From Bacillota bacterium (GTDB lineage: Bacteria > Bacillota > Clostridia > Lachnospirales > Lachnospiraceae), in NCBI GenBank assembly GCA_023450835.1, contig JAEXGM010000052.1, positions 19,397 to 83,396 of the forward strand: DNA of 64,000 bases, written 5' to 3'. Within the stretch, counting starts at the first letter, position 1. Every line of letters starts with the position of its first letter. The translations under genes and the position numbers were made by a program. Under the pieces are notes generated by a model. That model did no database searches. It saw nothing but the letters and a program-made list of their open reading frames with translations, and had not been told where the DNA came from. Of the stretch, positions 7,971 through 16,634 are shown in pieces.

Positions 7971-9272
7971 AAGTATAAGAAATTTGCTGGAGCCCTGTGC
8001 CTTGTGTTATGTATTTCCTTGCTCTTTTCCTATAATGTGCCTGTAAGCACTCTGGCAGATACCGCAAAGAGCAGTAAGTCGGATACAACCGCAAAAGATA
8101 GCACGGAAGTAACGGGGCAGAATAGCGGAAGCGGCACAGCAGCGGAAAGTGCCGCTGCGGCGGATAGTGCCACTGCCGCGGATAGTGCCGCGGTTGATAT
8201 CACATCTGAATCGGCAGTGCTCATCGAAGGTTCAACAGGCACTGTGATATACGAAAAGAACAAGGATGAGAAAAGAAAACCTGCCAGCATCACAAAGATT
8301 ATGACACTTTTACTGATTTTTGATGCACTGGCAAGCGGTAAGATTAAACTGACAGACCCGGTAACGGTCAGTGAATATGCAGCTTCCATGGGCGGCTCTC
8401 AGGTGTACCTGGAACCGGGAGAAAGCCAGGATGTAAATACCATGATAAAGTGCATTAGCATAGCCAGTGCCAATGATGCTGCTGTTGCAATGGCAGAATA
8501 CATAGCCGGTTCCGAAGAATCTTTTGTAAATATGATGAACGAAAGAGCAAAGGGACTGGGCATGAACAATACTCATTTTGTGAACTGCTGCGGGCTTGAT
8601 GTAGATAATCACTATACCACAGCCTATGACATTGCACTTATGTCCAGAGAACTGATTACGAAATACCCTCAAATCAGCGATTACTCTACCGTTTGGATGG
8701 AAAACATTACACATACTACCAAGAAGGGTCAGAGTGAGTTCGGGCTTACCAATACCAATAAATTAATCAAGAGCTATAATGGAATTACCGGCCTTAAGAC
8801 CGGCTCCACCAGTCTTGCCAAGTACTGCTTATCGGCTACAGCTAAACGAAATGGTATGGATATGATAGCAGTTGTGTTGGCAGCACCGGAGACGAAAGTT
8901 CGTTTCAGGGAAGCTGCTAAGCTTTTAGACTATGGTTTTGCCAATTGCAGCATTTATCAGGATGATAACAAAGACCTGGCAGTAACCCCCATACCGGTTA
9001 AAAAAGGTGTGGCAGATAACTTGAATTACCGCGTCAGTGATAAGTTCTCTTATCTCTGCCTAAAGGGCACCAACCCTGCTGACATTACCAAAAAGGTAAC
9101 GCTGGAAGAAAGTGTTACCGCACCGGTAAAAGAGAATGATAAAGTTGGAGAAATAACTTACGAACTGGGTGGTAAGACCATAGGAAAAGTTGATATTGTA
9201 GCCGCTGAAAATGTCAATAAAGCAAAACTTATGGACTATTTTAAGTCAGCTCTTAAAAAATTCAAATTCTAA
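7968..9272 (+). CDS. D-alanyl-D-alanine carboxypeptidase (DacF-like, low-molecular-weight PBP)
   Basis: 434-aa S11-family DD-peptidase that trims the terminal D-Ala of peptidoglycan stem peptides. Signal peptide at 1-30. A low-complexity Ser/Ala/Thr linker (about 35-76) contains near-repeats of the codons for AADSA. The catalytic domain then shows all three penicillin-binding motifs: SITK with nucleophile Ser107 and Lys110, SAN at 167-169, and KTG at 277-279. A C-terminal beta domain (about 330-410) ends in an amphipathic Lys-rich helix (LMDYFKSALKKFKF), the usual membrane anchor of PBP5/DacF enzymes. The RBS GTGAGGT lies just upstream of the ATG. A long-loop terminator follows. Confidence 0.95.
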   Translation: MKYKKFAGALCLVLCISLLFSYNVPVSTLADTAKSSKSDTTAKDSTEVTGQNSGSGTAAESAAAADSATAADSAAVDITSESAVLIEGSTGTVIYEKNKDEKRKPASITKIMTLLLIFDALASGKIKLTDPVTVSEYAASMGGSQVYLEPGESQDVNTMIKCISIASANDAAVAMAEYIAGSEESFVNMMNERAKGLGMNNTHFVNCCGLDVDNHYTTAYDIALMSRELITKYPQISDYSTVWMENITHTTKKGQSEFGLTNTNKLIKSYNGITGLKTGSTSLAKYCLSATAKRNGMDMIAVVLAAPETKVRFREAAKLLDYGFANCSIYQDDNKDLAVTPIPVKKGVADNLNYRVSDKFSYLCLKGTNPADITKKVTLEESVTAPVKENDKVGEITYELGGKTIGKVDIVAAENVNKAKLMDYFKSALKKFKF

Positions 9273-9283
9273 AAAAGGGTACT

Positions 9284-9347
9284 ATAGACCGCAGAGAAAG
9301 TCTGTGTTATAATTGATAACAGGCTTTTTGGCGGTCTATCCTTTTTA
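9284..9347 (+). terminator. Terminator after the carboxypeptidase gene
   Basis: ATAGACCGC (9284-9292) pairs perfectly with GCGGTCTAT (9331-9339), followed by CCTTTTT. The loop of 38 nt is longer than usual. Confidence 0.7.
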
Positions 9348-9408
9348 TGGGAATTGTAAGCTGATATAAAACGGTAAATAAAGAGTATATAATCAGAAAG
9401 GGTTATAG

Positions 9409-10266
9409 ATGTTAAAGATAATAGGAGCACTTCTTTTACTCCTTCTTCTTATAGAATATATAAGAAACTTAAAACCACAGATTACCAGGATAACAGTGGA
9501 ATCAGGGAGGCTGGGTGAAGCCTTCGACGGCCTGACTATGGTTATTTTAGCGGATCTTCATAATTATAGTTACGGCAAAGATAATGAAGTGTTAATAAAA
9601 CAAATAGATTCCATTAAACCGGATATTGTTTTAATAGCAGGGGACATGCTGGTAAGAAAAGCACCAAAGAAATATGAAATTGCCTATGGGCTCTTAAAGG
9701 CATTGTCAAGGAAATATCCCATCTACTATGGAATGGGAAATCACGAACAGAGTTTATCCTGTGAAAAAGAAGAATACGCGGCCCTTTATAAAGATTATAT
9801 GGATAAGCTTGTAAGGAACGGAATTGTTCTTCTGGATAATGAAAGTACAGTAATAAAACGAAAGAATAATACACTTAAGATATCCGGCTTGTCCATTGAA
9901 AAACCTTATTACGGCAAATCCAAAATACCAAAGATGCCGGAGGATTATATTGAGAATCTCATAGGAAAGTGTGATAGTAAGTGTTATAATATATTGATTG
10001 CCCATAATCCTTTGTATTTTGAGAATTATACAGCATACGGGTCGGACCTTATTCTGGCCGGACATGTTCATGGAGGTATTATCAGGCTTCCTTTTCTGGG
10101 AGGGATGCTGTCTCCTCAGTATCGTTTCTTTCCCAAATATGATGCAGGGCGTTTCTCCGAAAAGGGAAGCACTATGTTAATATCAAGGGGACTGGGGCTT
10201 CACACTCTGAAATTCCGTATAGGAAACCGTCCGGAATTAATGACAGTAATATTAAAGAAAAAATGA
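9409..10266 (+). CDS. Calcineurin-like metallophosphoesterase, YkuE-like
   Basis: 285 aa. One N-terminal membrane helix (about 3-18) precedes a metallophosphoesterase domain with all metal-binding motifs in order: DLH in ILADLHNYSYG, GDM in LIAGDMLV, GNHE in YGMGNHEQ, the isolated His in LIAHNPLYF, and GHVHGG. These bind a di-metal centre. YkuE-type proteins are membrane- or wall-associated phosphoesterases; the substrate here is unknown. The RBS AGAAAGGG is well placed before the ATG. The gene stands between a terminator and the S2P-like gene, 81 nt upstream of the latter. Confidence 0.88.
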   Translation: MLKIIGALLLLLLLIEYIRNLKPQITRITVESGRLGEAFDGLTMVILADLHNYSYGKDNEVLIKQIDSIKPDIVLIAGDMLVRKAPKKYEIAYGLLKALSRKYPIYYGMGNHEQSLSCEKEEYAALYKDYMDKLVRNGIVLLDNESTVIKRKNNTLKISGLSIEKPYYGKSKIPKMPEDYIENLIGKCDSKCYNILIAHNPLYFENYTAYGSDLILAGHVHGGIIRLPFLGGMLSPQYRFFPKYDAGRFSEKGSTMLISRGLGLHTLKFRIGNRPELMTVILKKK

Positions 10267-10347
10267 ACAAAATACTGTAAAGATGAAAGAATAGATTTTG
10301 CTTATGATTTAAATGCGTATAAAGACACGTGGGAGGTATAGACATCT

Positions 10348-10962
10348 ATGAGAATAGAATTAATAAGGCTTATTACTGCCTTCCTGGCAGGTTGTATTGT
10401 TATGATACTCCATGAATTTCCGAAGGCTTTATTGTATAACAGTTTAAATAAGAATCAGGATGCAAAAAAGAAAAACAATATCTATAAGCTGCATCAATAT
10501 ATCGATCCCATCGGAATTCTGTTCTGTGCAACCAATCAGGCTGGGTTTTCAAAACCCTATATGTACCGCTTAAAGAACAGGAGAAGTAATCTGCTGCTGG
10601 GAATCTGCGGTTTTGCAAGCTTATTACTAATATTCATAATCAGTGTGGCAACCATTAAGCTGCAGCATAGTTTCTCAACCCCGCTTAAGGTTAATCCCAA
10701 TGATGGTATTTTGCGGTTATTTATACAGTTTACCATGATGAATACGGCACTTATCAGCTTAAGTATGTTTCTGGTTAATATCTTTCCGGTGTCAACCTTT
10801 GATATGGGATTATGCATTGCCGCCAAGTCTCCTTCCAGATATTTTTCAATCATAAAGAATGATTATCTGATTAAGATACTTTTGATTTTTGCGGTGATAT
10901 TTCAGCTTTTAACATATATTTCATCTTATATATTGACCTTTTTAATAAAACTCAGGTTATAG
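10348..10962 (+). CDS. Degenerate site-2-protease (M50) homologue, predicted inactive
   Basis: 204-aa polytopic membrane protein. Several M50/S2P landmarks can be aligned. The first helix carries ILHEFPK (residues 20-26) where an active protease has HExxH, so the second zinc His is replaced by Lys26. YIDPIG (51-56) and GFSKPYMYRLKNRRSNLL correspond to the family's HIDPIG and GWAKPVPVNPRRxRNPRRG blocks. VNIFPVSTFDMG (143-154) stands where N-x-x-P-x-x-x-LDGG is expected, leaving Asp152 followed by Met. With one zinc ligand lost, proteolysis is unlikely. An intact S2P gene beside scpA is a common clostridial arrangement as I recall it, so this is probably the same locus after loss of catalysis. 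Function unknown. RBS GGGAGGT. Confidence 0.6.
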   Translation: MRIELIRLITAFLAGCIVMILHEFPKALLYNSLNKNQDAKKKNNIYKLHQYIDPIGILFCATNQAGFSKPYMYRLKNRRSNLLLGICGFASLLLIFIISVATIKLQHSFSTPLKVNPNDGILRLFIQFTMMNTALISLSMFLVNIFPVSTFDMGLCIAAKSPSRYFSIIKNDYLIKILLIFAVIFQLLTYISSYILTFLIKLRL

Positions 10963-10986
10963 TATTTAGCATTTGGAGGTTAGGTA

Positions 10987-11745
10987 ATGGATATTTCATT
11001 TAAACTGGAGGTGTTCGAAGGACCTCTGGATTTGCTGCTGCATCTGATTGATAAGAACAAAGTAAATATACATGATATTCCCATTGTATTGATAACAGAG
11101 CAATATATGGACTATGTGAATCACATGGAGACCAAGGACTTGAATATCATGAGTGAGTTCCTTGTAATGGCGGCTACACTTCTTAACATAAAATCAAAGA
11201 TGCTGCTGCCAAAGGATGAAAAACGCGATATTGCAGAAGAGGACCCCAGGCAGGAACTGGTGGAGAGACTCTTGGAATATAAAATGTTTAAATACATATC
11301 TCTTGAATTAAAAGACAAAGAAATAGATGCAGGAAGAACATTCTTTAAGAATCCCAGTATTCCGGATGAAATAAAGGACTATGAAGAAAAGGTCGATGTA
11401 AGCACCCTTCTCTCTGATTTAACGCTTGCCAAACTCCATCGGATCTTTGAGACCGTAATGAAAAGGCAGGTAGATAAGATCGATCCTATCCGAAGTAAAT
11501 TCGGAAAAATCGAAAAAGAAGAGGGAAACCTTACTGAAAAGATGGAAGAAGTAGCCAGGTACGGAAGACTTCATAAGAACTTCTCTTTTTATCAGCTTTT
11601 AATGGGACAGCGTAATAAGACGGATATCATTGTTACCTTCCTTGCCATTCTGGAACTTATGAAAACAGGGGAGATTATTATCAGACAGGACAACCTCTTT
11701 GATGATATTATGATTACGTATAATGATTTAGTAGTTGTATCATAG
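10987..11745 (+). CDS. scpA: Segregation and condensation protein A
   Basis: 252-aa kleisin subunit of the SMC-ScpAB condensin, which compacts and segregates the chromosome. The N-terminal signature FEGPLDLLLHLIDKNKVNIH and DIPIVLITEQYMDY (about 9-42) is the domain that contacts the SMC neck. The C-terminal winged-helix region (about 185-250) has VTFLAILELMKTGEIIIRQD, which contacts the SMC head. The middle is charged and helical. Length matches the family (about 240-260). The gene starts after AGGTTAGGTA, 24 nt behind the S2P-like gene, and scpB follows after 83 nt, so scpA-scpB form one unit. Confidence 0.97.
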   Translation: MDISFKLEVFEGPLDLLLHLIDKNKVNIHDIPIVLITEQYMDYVNHMETKDLNIMSEFLVMAATLLNIKSKMLLPKDEKRDIAEEDPRQELVERLLEYKMFKYISLELKDKEIDAGRTFFKNPSIPDEIKDYEEKVDVSTLLSDLTLAKLHRIFETVMKRQVDKIDPIRSKFGKIEKEEGNLTEKMEEVARYGRLHKNFSFYQLLMGQRNKTDIIVTFLAILELMKTGEIIIRQDNLFDDIMITYNDLVVVS

Positions 11746-11828
11746 ATGCAACAATAGAACGGAAACAAAAAGTATGGGAAGTATGTAAGGCATAACTTGC
11801 ACCAATCGGAAAGGGTTTGATTATTTAT

Positions 11829-12398
11829 ATGGAGATAAATCAGATTAAAGCAGCAATAGAAGCGATTCTCTTTACTATGGGAGAAGCGGTGGAACTGGAA
11901 AGGCTTTCGGCTGCATTGGGACATGATAAGGATACCGTAAAGAAAATAATACATTCCATGATGGATGATTATGACAGGGAAGAAAGAGGAGTTCGTATTA
12001 TTGAACTAGAAGACTCTTATCAGATGTGCACCAAGACAGAGCTGTATGAATCCCTCATAAAAATTACGCATATACCCAAAAAACACATTCTTACGGATGT
12101 GCTTTTAGAGACTTTATCCATTATTGCATATAAGCAGCCGATTACCAGAATAGAGATTGAAGCTATTCGTGGAGTAAAGTCGGATCATGCCGTCAATAAA
12201 TTGATTGAATACAATCTGGTTGGCGAGGTGGGAAGAATGGATGCTCCGGGAAGACCTATTCTTTTTGGCACTACGGAAGAGTTCCTTCGAAGTTTCGGAA
12301 TTCATTCTCTGGAAGACCTGCCCATTATAACTTCTGATAAGGTGGAAGACTTTAAGCTGGAGGCAGAAGAAGAAGTACAGCTTAGACTGGATATTTAA
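11829..12398 (+). CDS. scpB: Segregation and condensation protein B
   Basis: 189 aa, the dimeric winged-helix partner of ScpA in the SMC complex. The conserved core reads IEAILFTMGEAV near the N-terminus, then LETLSIIAYKQPITR (the most diagnostic ScpB block), IRGVKSDHAVNKLIE and GRMDAPGRPILFGTT. I chose the ATG at 11829 over the TTG at 11817, because the only Shine-Dalgarno-like sequence (GGAAAGGG, 11808-11815) would abut the TTG but is 13 nt from the ATG. A strong terminator follows. Confidence 0.95.
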   Translation: MEINQIKAAIEAILFTMGEAVELERLSAALGHDKDTVKKIIHSMMDDYDREERGVRIIELEDSYQMCTKTELYESLIKITHIPKKHILTDVLLETLSIIAYKQPITRIEIEAIRGVKSDHAVNKLIEYNLVGEVGRMDAPGRPILFGTTEEFLRSFGIHSLEDLPIITSDKVEDFKLEAEEEVQLRLDI

Positions 12399-12447
12399 AG
12401 ATAATCTGTAAAATTCATTTTAATTTCCATTATTATTCCGCTATGAA

Positions 12448-12496
12448 CCTCCCTTTCGTGTTGTTTTTATAACAGCACGAAAGGGAGGCTTTTTTG
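12448..12496 (+). terminator. Strong terminator after scpB
   Basis: A perfect 13-bp stem (CCTCCCTTTCGTG with CACGAAAGGGAGG, 12448-12460 and 12476-12488) is followed by CTTTTTTG. Confidence 0.95.
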
Positions 12497-12557
12497 TTTT
12501 ATAACGTAAAAATATTGAGGATATACGGATTGTTTTTTCATGAACTTTACTGAAAAG

Positions 12558-12576
12558 CATGTATAAAACATGTATA
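12558..12576 (+). repeat. CATGTATA direct repeat upstream of the opp promoter
   Basis: CATGTATA occurs at 12558-12565 and 12569-12576, an 11-bp period, about 60 nt upstream of the -35 box. The placement would suit an activator site, but no regulator is known to me for this motif. Confidence 0.3.
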
Positions 12577-12637
12577 TAATTTATTTTATATATGATTTTT
12601 GCTAATATATACATTTCATCAAATGTTTTTTTGTGCA

Positions 12638-12666
12638 TTGACAAATGAAAACTGGGGTGCTACAAT
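12638..12666 (+). promoter_or_regulatory. Near-consensus sigma-A promoter of the opp operon
   Basis: TTGACA (12638-12643), exactly 17 nt, TACAAT (12661-12666). Transcription would start near 12673, giving an untranslated leader of about 97 nt before oppA. The 370-nt gap it sits in holds the scpB terminator, the direct repeat at 12558-12576 and AT-rich sequence with no convincing ORF. Confidence 0.85.
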
Positions 12667-12769
12667 ATCCAATGTTTAAATCATATTAATCATGTATGAA
12701 TAGTAAGAAATAAGAATAAGATAGTGTATACATATGAATTAATGTGAATATCAGAGGAGGATAAAATCT

Positions 12770-14575
12770 ATGTTAAAGAGAAAGTCGAAGTTCTTAGCAG
12801 CACTGCTTGCCTTAACCTTAATTGCCGGAGCTTTGAGTGGCTGCAGTAATAAAAGTGCTGTAAACAGCAGTGGAAATGCCTCGGCAACGGAGGGAAATAA
12901 CGGACAGCAAACAAATGTTGACAGTGATAAGGAGTCCAGTACAGGGGACGTATCGGCAGATGACGCCTTAGACGCAGACCAGACGCTGTATTTAAAATTT
13001 GATGAACCGTTGACACTTGATGTCAGTGATGTCCGCAATTCATCTGAATTCCAGATACTCTCCCAGGTTCAGGAAGGTCTTTTTAGAACCTTTACAGATG
13101 AAAACGGCAATGATGTTATCTCCAATGCGGGAGCAGAGTCCTATGAGGTATCAACAGATGGTCTGGTGTATACTTTTAAACTTCGTGATTATAAATGGTC
13201 TGACGGCGTGCAGGTTACAGCCGGACAGTATGTGGATTCCATCTTACGCTTATTAGACCCTCAGAAAGCATTCGCTTATTCCTTTATGGCATATGATATC
13301 CTGAATGCGGAAAAGTTCTACAACGGCGAAGTGAAAGCTGATCAGGTAGGAGTGAAAGCCCTGGATGACAAAACTCTTCAGATTACCTTAGCTTCTCCTA
13401 CACCTTATTTTATAAAAAAATTAACCAATGTTTGCTTTTACCCGGTCAGACTTGACATAATTGACAAGGGAAGTGAGACTTACGCTACCAGTATTGATGA
13501 ACAGGTGTACAGCGGACCCTTTACTATAAGCGAATGGGTAAAAGAGAACAGTATGGTACTTGTAAAAAACCCTGATTATTGGGACGCTGACAATGTTAAA
13601 TTGCAAAAAGTAGTGTTTACTTCCGCAGAAGAGCCCGCTACCCAGTCCCTGCTGCTGGAATCCAAGCAGTTGGACGTGGCAGAGGCTTCCGCTGAATATG
13701 TTGATAAGTGGAAACAACTGGCGGATGCAGGACAGTTAACTTATGTATCAGCTACCTATCCCAGTGTGAGCTTTATCGGATTTAACCAGCACACAGGCGG
13801 AAAGTCCGGTTTAATGAATAATGCTAAAATACGCCTTGCCCTGTCTCTTGCAATTGACAGAGAGGAATATAACCAGTTGATTTATAACGGAATTAATATT
13901 CCGGCCTACGGTATTTTCCCCTTTGGTCTTCAGGTAGGGGATACGGAATTCCGAAGTGTAAAGGATGAACCGTTAAAAGCTCTTGCACAGGAATATAATA
14001 ACGATGCGGATAAACTTCAGGCACTGTTTAAGGAAGGTCTGGAAGAGGAAGGCAAGAGTACCGATTTAAGCAAAGTTACTTTGACCTTTATCTCAACGGA
14101 TGCTACGGTTCAGGAAAAGGCTGCCCAGGAATATTACAAACAGAAATGGGAAGAAAAGCTGGGAATCAAGATTGATATCAATATATTACCTGACAGAAGC
14201 ACTTTCGTAACGGAACGTGACGGAAACAATTATGACCTGCTGTCCAATGGCTGGAACGGAGATTACAATGATCCCATGACATTCAGTGATTTATGGATAA
14301 CAGACAGCGGTTATGCCAAATATTTCGGCGGATATCACAATGAAGAATATGATAAGATATTCCAGACACTTGCAAGTGAAAGTGACTCCAATAAACGTAT
14401 TGAAATCTATGGAGAACTGGAAAAAAATCTGGTTGCCGACAACGCAGGTGTACTGCCTCTCTACTATACAAATAAGCAGATATTTATCCAGTCATATGTT
14501 AAGAATTTAAGTACACCTTTATTTGGTACCAATTATGAGTTCAGCAGAGCTTATATTTCAGGACGTAATAACTAA
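12770..14575 (+). CDS. oppA: Oligopeptide ABC transporter substrate-binding lipoprotein
   Basis: 601-aa family-5 solute-binding lipoprotein. The signal peptide ends in the lipobox LSGC, with acylated Cys25. A Ser/Asn-rich linker (about 26-68) follows, then the bilobed peptide-binding domain. Typical family-5 blocks are VYTFKLRDYKWSDGVQVTA, the AYSFMAYDILNAEKFYNGE region, FNQHTGGKSGLMNNAKIR and RLALSLAIDREEYNQLIY. The last is the helix beside the hinge. Captures extracellular peptides and delivers them to OppBC. Length fits Gram-positive OppA (about 540-600). RBS AGAGGAGG. It is the first gene of the operon, and a strong hairpin separates it from oppB. Confidence 0.95.
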   Translation: MLKRKSKFLAALLALTLIAGALSGCSNKSAVNSSGNASATEGNNGQQTNVDSDKESSTGDVSADDALDADQTLYLKFDEPLTLDVSDVRNSSEFQILSQVQEGLFRTFTDENGNDVISNAGAESYEVSTDGLVYTFKLRDYKWSDGVQVTAGQYVDSILRLLDPQKAFAYSFMAYDILNAEKFYNGEVKADQVGVKALDDKTLQITLASPTPYFIKKLTNVCFYPVRLDIIDKGSETYATSIDEQVYSGPFTISEWVKENSMVLVKNPDYWDADNVKLQKVVFTSAEEPATQSLLLESKQLDVAEASAEYVDKWKQLADAGQLTYVSATYPSVSFIGFNQHTGGKSGLMNNAKIRLALSLAIDREEYNQLIYNGINIPAYGIFPFGLQVGDTEFRSVKDEPLKALAQEYNNDADKLQALFKEGLEEEGKSTDLSKVTLTFISTDATVQEKAAQEYYKQKWEEKLGIKIDINILPDRSTFVTERDGNNYDLLSNGWNGDYNDPMTFSDLWITDSGYAKYFGGYHNEEYDKIFQTLASESDSNKRIEIYGELEKNLVADNAGVLPLYYTNKQIFIQSYVKNLSTPLFGTNYEFSRAYISGRNN

Positions 14576-14608
14576 GATGAAAATAGCCTGATTGGATTAA
14601 TCTGACAG

Positions 14609-14677
14609 GGCTGCTGCAAAACGATTAAATTGACAGAATTGATACGGTGTTCTGTCAGAATAACAGATGCAGCAGCC
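14609..14677 (+). promoter_or_regulatory. Intercistronic nested hairpin between oppA and oppB
   Basis: The outer stem GGCTGCTGCA (14609-14618) pairs with TGCAGCAGCC (14668-14677). The inner stem TGACAGAA (14631-14638) pairs with TTCTGTCA (14651-14658). It is followed by CTCTTTCTTT, a poor U-tract. It is probably a partial terminator or RNA-stabilising element that keeps oppA expression above oppBCDF (inference from how such elements act in other transporter operons). Confidence 0.65.
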
Positions 14678-14734
14678 TCTTTCTTTACCCGATTTACCGG
14701 ATTTTCAGAAATACGAAACAGGAAGGTGAGTGAA

Positions 14735-15691
14735 TTGTTAAAATATAGTATCAAAAGATTCTTTGTGATGCTGTTTACATTGTTTATTATTGCAACCGCC
14801 ACGTTTTTCCTGCTGGCAGCCATGCCGGGGGATGCACTTACGGAGAGAGCGGAAAGACTGCCGGATCACATAAAAGTTAATCTTTATAAAAAATACGGAC
14901 TGGATAAACCCTTGCTGGAAAGGTATGTTATTACTATGAAAGGCCTGGTGGTAGGAGATTTTGGAGAATCTGTCATATTTCCCGGAGAGACAGTTCCTTC
15001 TATTATCAAAGCGAAACTACCGGCTTCCGCCAGACTTGGAATCGGAGAGTTAATATTAGGGGCGGGAATTGGACTTATATTAGGGATTATAGCAGCCGTT
15101 AAAAAAGGAACCTGGATTGATTATATTGTAGTCACTTTATCCATTCTGCTGATTTCAGTCCCGCATTTGATACTGGGTCTATTGCTTCAGAAGATATTTG
15201 CCGGCAGTCTTGGATGGTTTCCGGTAATCGGATGGCCGAAAGGCAAAGATTTGTGGCTTGGCGGCTGGAAATATACTATCCTTCCAACTGTAACAGGCAG
15301 TTTTGCGTATATTGCGGTTTATGCCAGACTGTTAAAAACATCAATGCTGGAGGTTTTAGGTCAGGATTATATTGTGACGGCTGAATCCAAAGGGTTAAGC
15401 AAAGGGCAGATTATCAGACGCCATGTACTAAGAAATTCCTTTATACCGGTTATCACTTTTCTTCCCATGTCTATTGCCATGTGCATTACCGGTTCTTTTT
15501 TTATAGAGAAAATATTCTCCATACCCGGTCTGGGGCTGTATTATGTCAATGCGGTCTCCGGCAGGGATGTAACGGTAGTAATGGGACAGACGGTAATACT
15601 TGCTGCCATGTATATTATCGTAATCTATATCACCGACATACTCTACACAGTAATTGATCCAAGAATCCGCATTCAGGGCGGCAGGCGATAG
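14735..15691 (+). CDS. oppB: Oligopeptide ABC transporter permease OppB
   Basis: 318-aa inner-membrane permease with about six helices. It begins LLKYSIKRFFVMLFTLFIIATATFFLL, the usual OppB first helix. The cytoplasmic EAA-type loop (AESKGLSKGQIIRRHVLRNS) contacts OppD/F. The closing blocks FFIEKIFSIPGLG and DILYTVIDPRIRI are diagnostic. I place the start at the TTG at 14735, preceded by GGAAGGTGAG at 14721-14730. A longer reading from 14630 would translate the hairpin and add 35 residues with no homology to OppB. Confidence 0.93.
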   Translation: MLKYSIKRFFVMLFTLFIIATATFFLLAAMPGDALTERAERLPDHIKVNLYKKYGLDKPLLERYVITMKGLVVGDFGESVIFPGETVPSIIKAKLPASARLGIGELILGAGIGLILGIIAAVKKGTWIDYIVVTLSILLISVPHLILGLLLQKIFAGSLGWFPVIGWPKGKDLWLGGWKYTILPTVTGSFAYIAVYARLLKTSMLEVLGQDYIVTAESKGLSKGQIIRRHVLRNSFIPVITFLPMSIAMCITGSFFIEKIFSIPGLGLYYVNAVSGRDVTVVMGQTVILAAMYIIVIYITDILYTVIDPRIRIQGGRR

Positions 15692-15702
15692 GAGGAACGA
15701 GA

Positions 15703-16620
15703 ATGGCAGTTATATCGCAAAATAGTTTTAAAAGAGTTGAGAAAGACAGATTTGACAGTGACCTTATGGTAAGACCTACTATTACATATTGGCAGGATGC
15801 CTGGAGAAGATTGCGGAAAAACCCCATTGCGTTAGCTTCTCTGCTGGTACTGTTGCTGTTTGCTGTTATGGTCATTATAGGGCCGAATCTTAGGGGATAT
15901 GATTATACGGCAATCGTGGCAAAGAATAAAAATCTTCCCCCTTCGGCTTCTTATTGGTTTGGTACGGATAATTTAGGCAGAGATTTGTTTTCAAGAGTCT
16001 GGCTGGGTGCCAGGGCTTCCCTGATAGTCGCTGTTGTATGTACGTTGATACAAATTGTAATCGGCTGTGCCTATGGCGGTGTTATGGCTTATTTCGGCGG
16101 GGTCACGGATAATGTTATGATGCGCATTATTGAGGTAATTACATCCCTGCCTTCCCTGCTGATTACGATGCTGGTGATGATGGTTCTTGGCAACAGTTTA
16201 TTTGCCCTGTTAGTTGCCATGTGCCTTACTTCCTGGTGCGGTACTGCAAGACAGGTAAGAGGGCAGGTTATGCAGCTTCGGGAATCTGAATATATTATGG
16301 CTGCCATAACCTTGGGAGCAAGTCCCTTACGCATTATTACCAGGCATTTGCTGCCCAATACCCTTGGTATATTAATTCTGAATCTTGCTTCCAGTATACC
16401 GGATTATATCTTTACGGAAGCCGGATTAAGTTTTCTTGGAATGGGATTACAAGCTCCGAATACCAGCCTTGGCACACTTATTTCTTTGGGGCAGGCGGCC
16501 ATGGATTTTCATCCCAATCAGCTGTTCTTCCCGGCTGCTGTATTATGTGTAATAGTACTTGCGTTTAATCTGTTTGGGGATGGTTTAAGAGATGCTCTTG
16601 ATCCGAAAATGCGTAAGTAA
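15703..16620 (+). CDS. oppC: Oligopeptide ABC transporter permease OppC
   Basis: 305 aa. A cytoplasmic N-terminal stretch with the WQDAWRRLRKNPIAL motif precedes the first helix (about 45-63). It then carries the OppC/DppC block YWFGTDNLGRDLFSRVWLGAR. Five further helices follow with the EAA loop around AITLGASPLRIITRHLLPN, then TEAGLSFLGMGLQ and FGDGLRDALDPK at the C-terminus. Forms the translocation pore with OppB. RBS AGGAGG, 11 nt behind oppB. The ATPase oppD follows after 14 nt. Confidence 0.95.
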   Translation: MAVISQNSFKRVEKDRFDSDLMVRPTITYWQDAWRRLRKNPIALASLLVLLLFAVMVIIGPNLRGYDYTAIVAKNKNLPPSASYWFGTDNLGRDLFSRVWLGARASLIVAVVCTLIQIVIGCAYGGVMAYFGGVTDNVMMRIIEVITSLPSLLITMLVMMVLGNSLFALLVAMCLTSWCGTARQVRGQVMQLRESEYIMAAITLGASPLRIITRHLLPNTLGILILNLASSIPDYIFTEAGLSFLGMGLQAPNTSLGTLISLGQAAMDFHPNQLFFPAAVLCVIVLAFNLFGDGLRDALDPKMRK

Positions 16621-16634
16621 AAGGAGGTATCTAC

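Noticed and set aside
14630..14734. N-terminal extension of OppB from the TTG at 14630
   Set aside because: It would translate the intercistronic hairpin, has no RBS, and adds residues not found in OppB; the TTG at 14735 has GGAAGGTGAG upstream.
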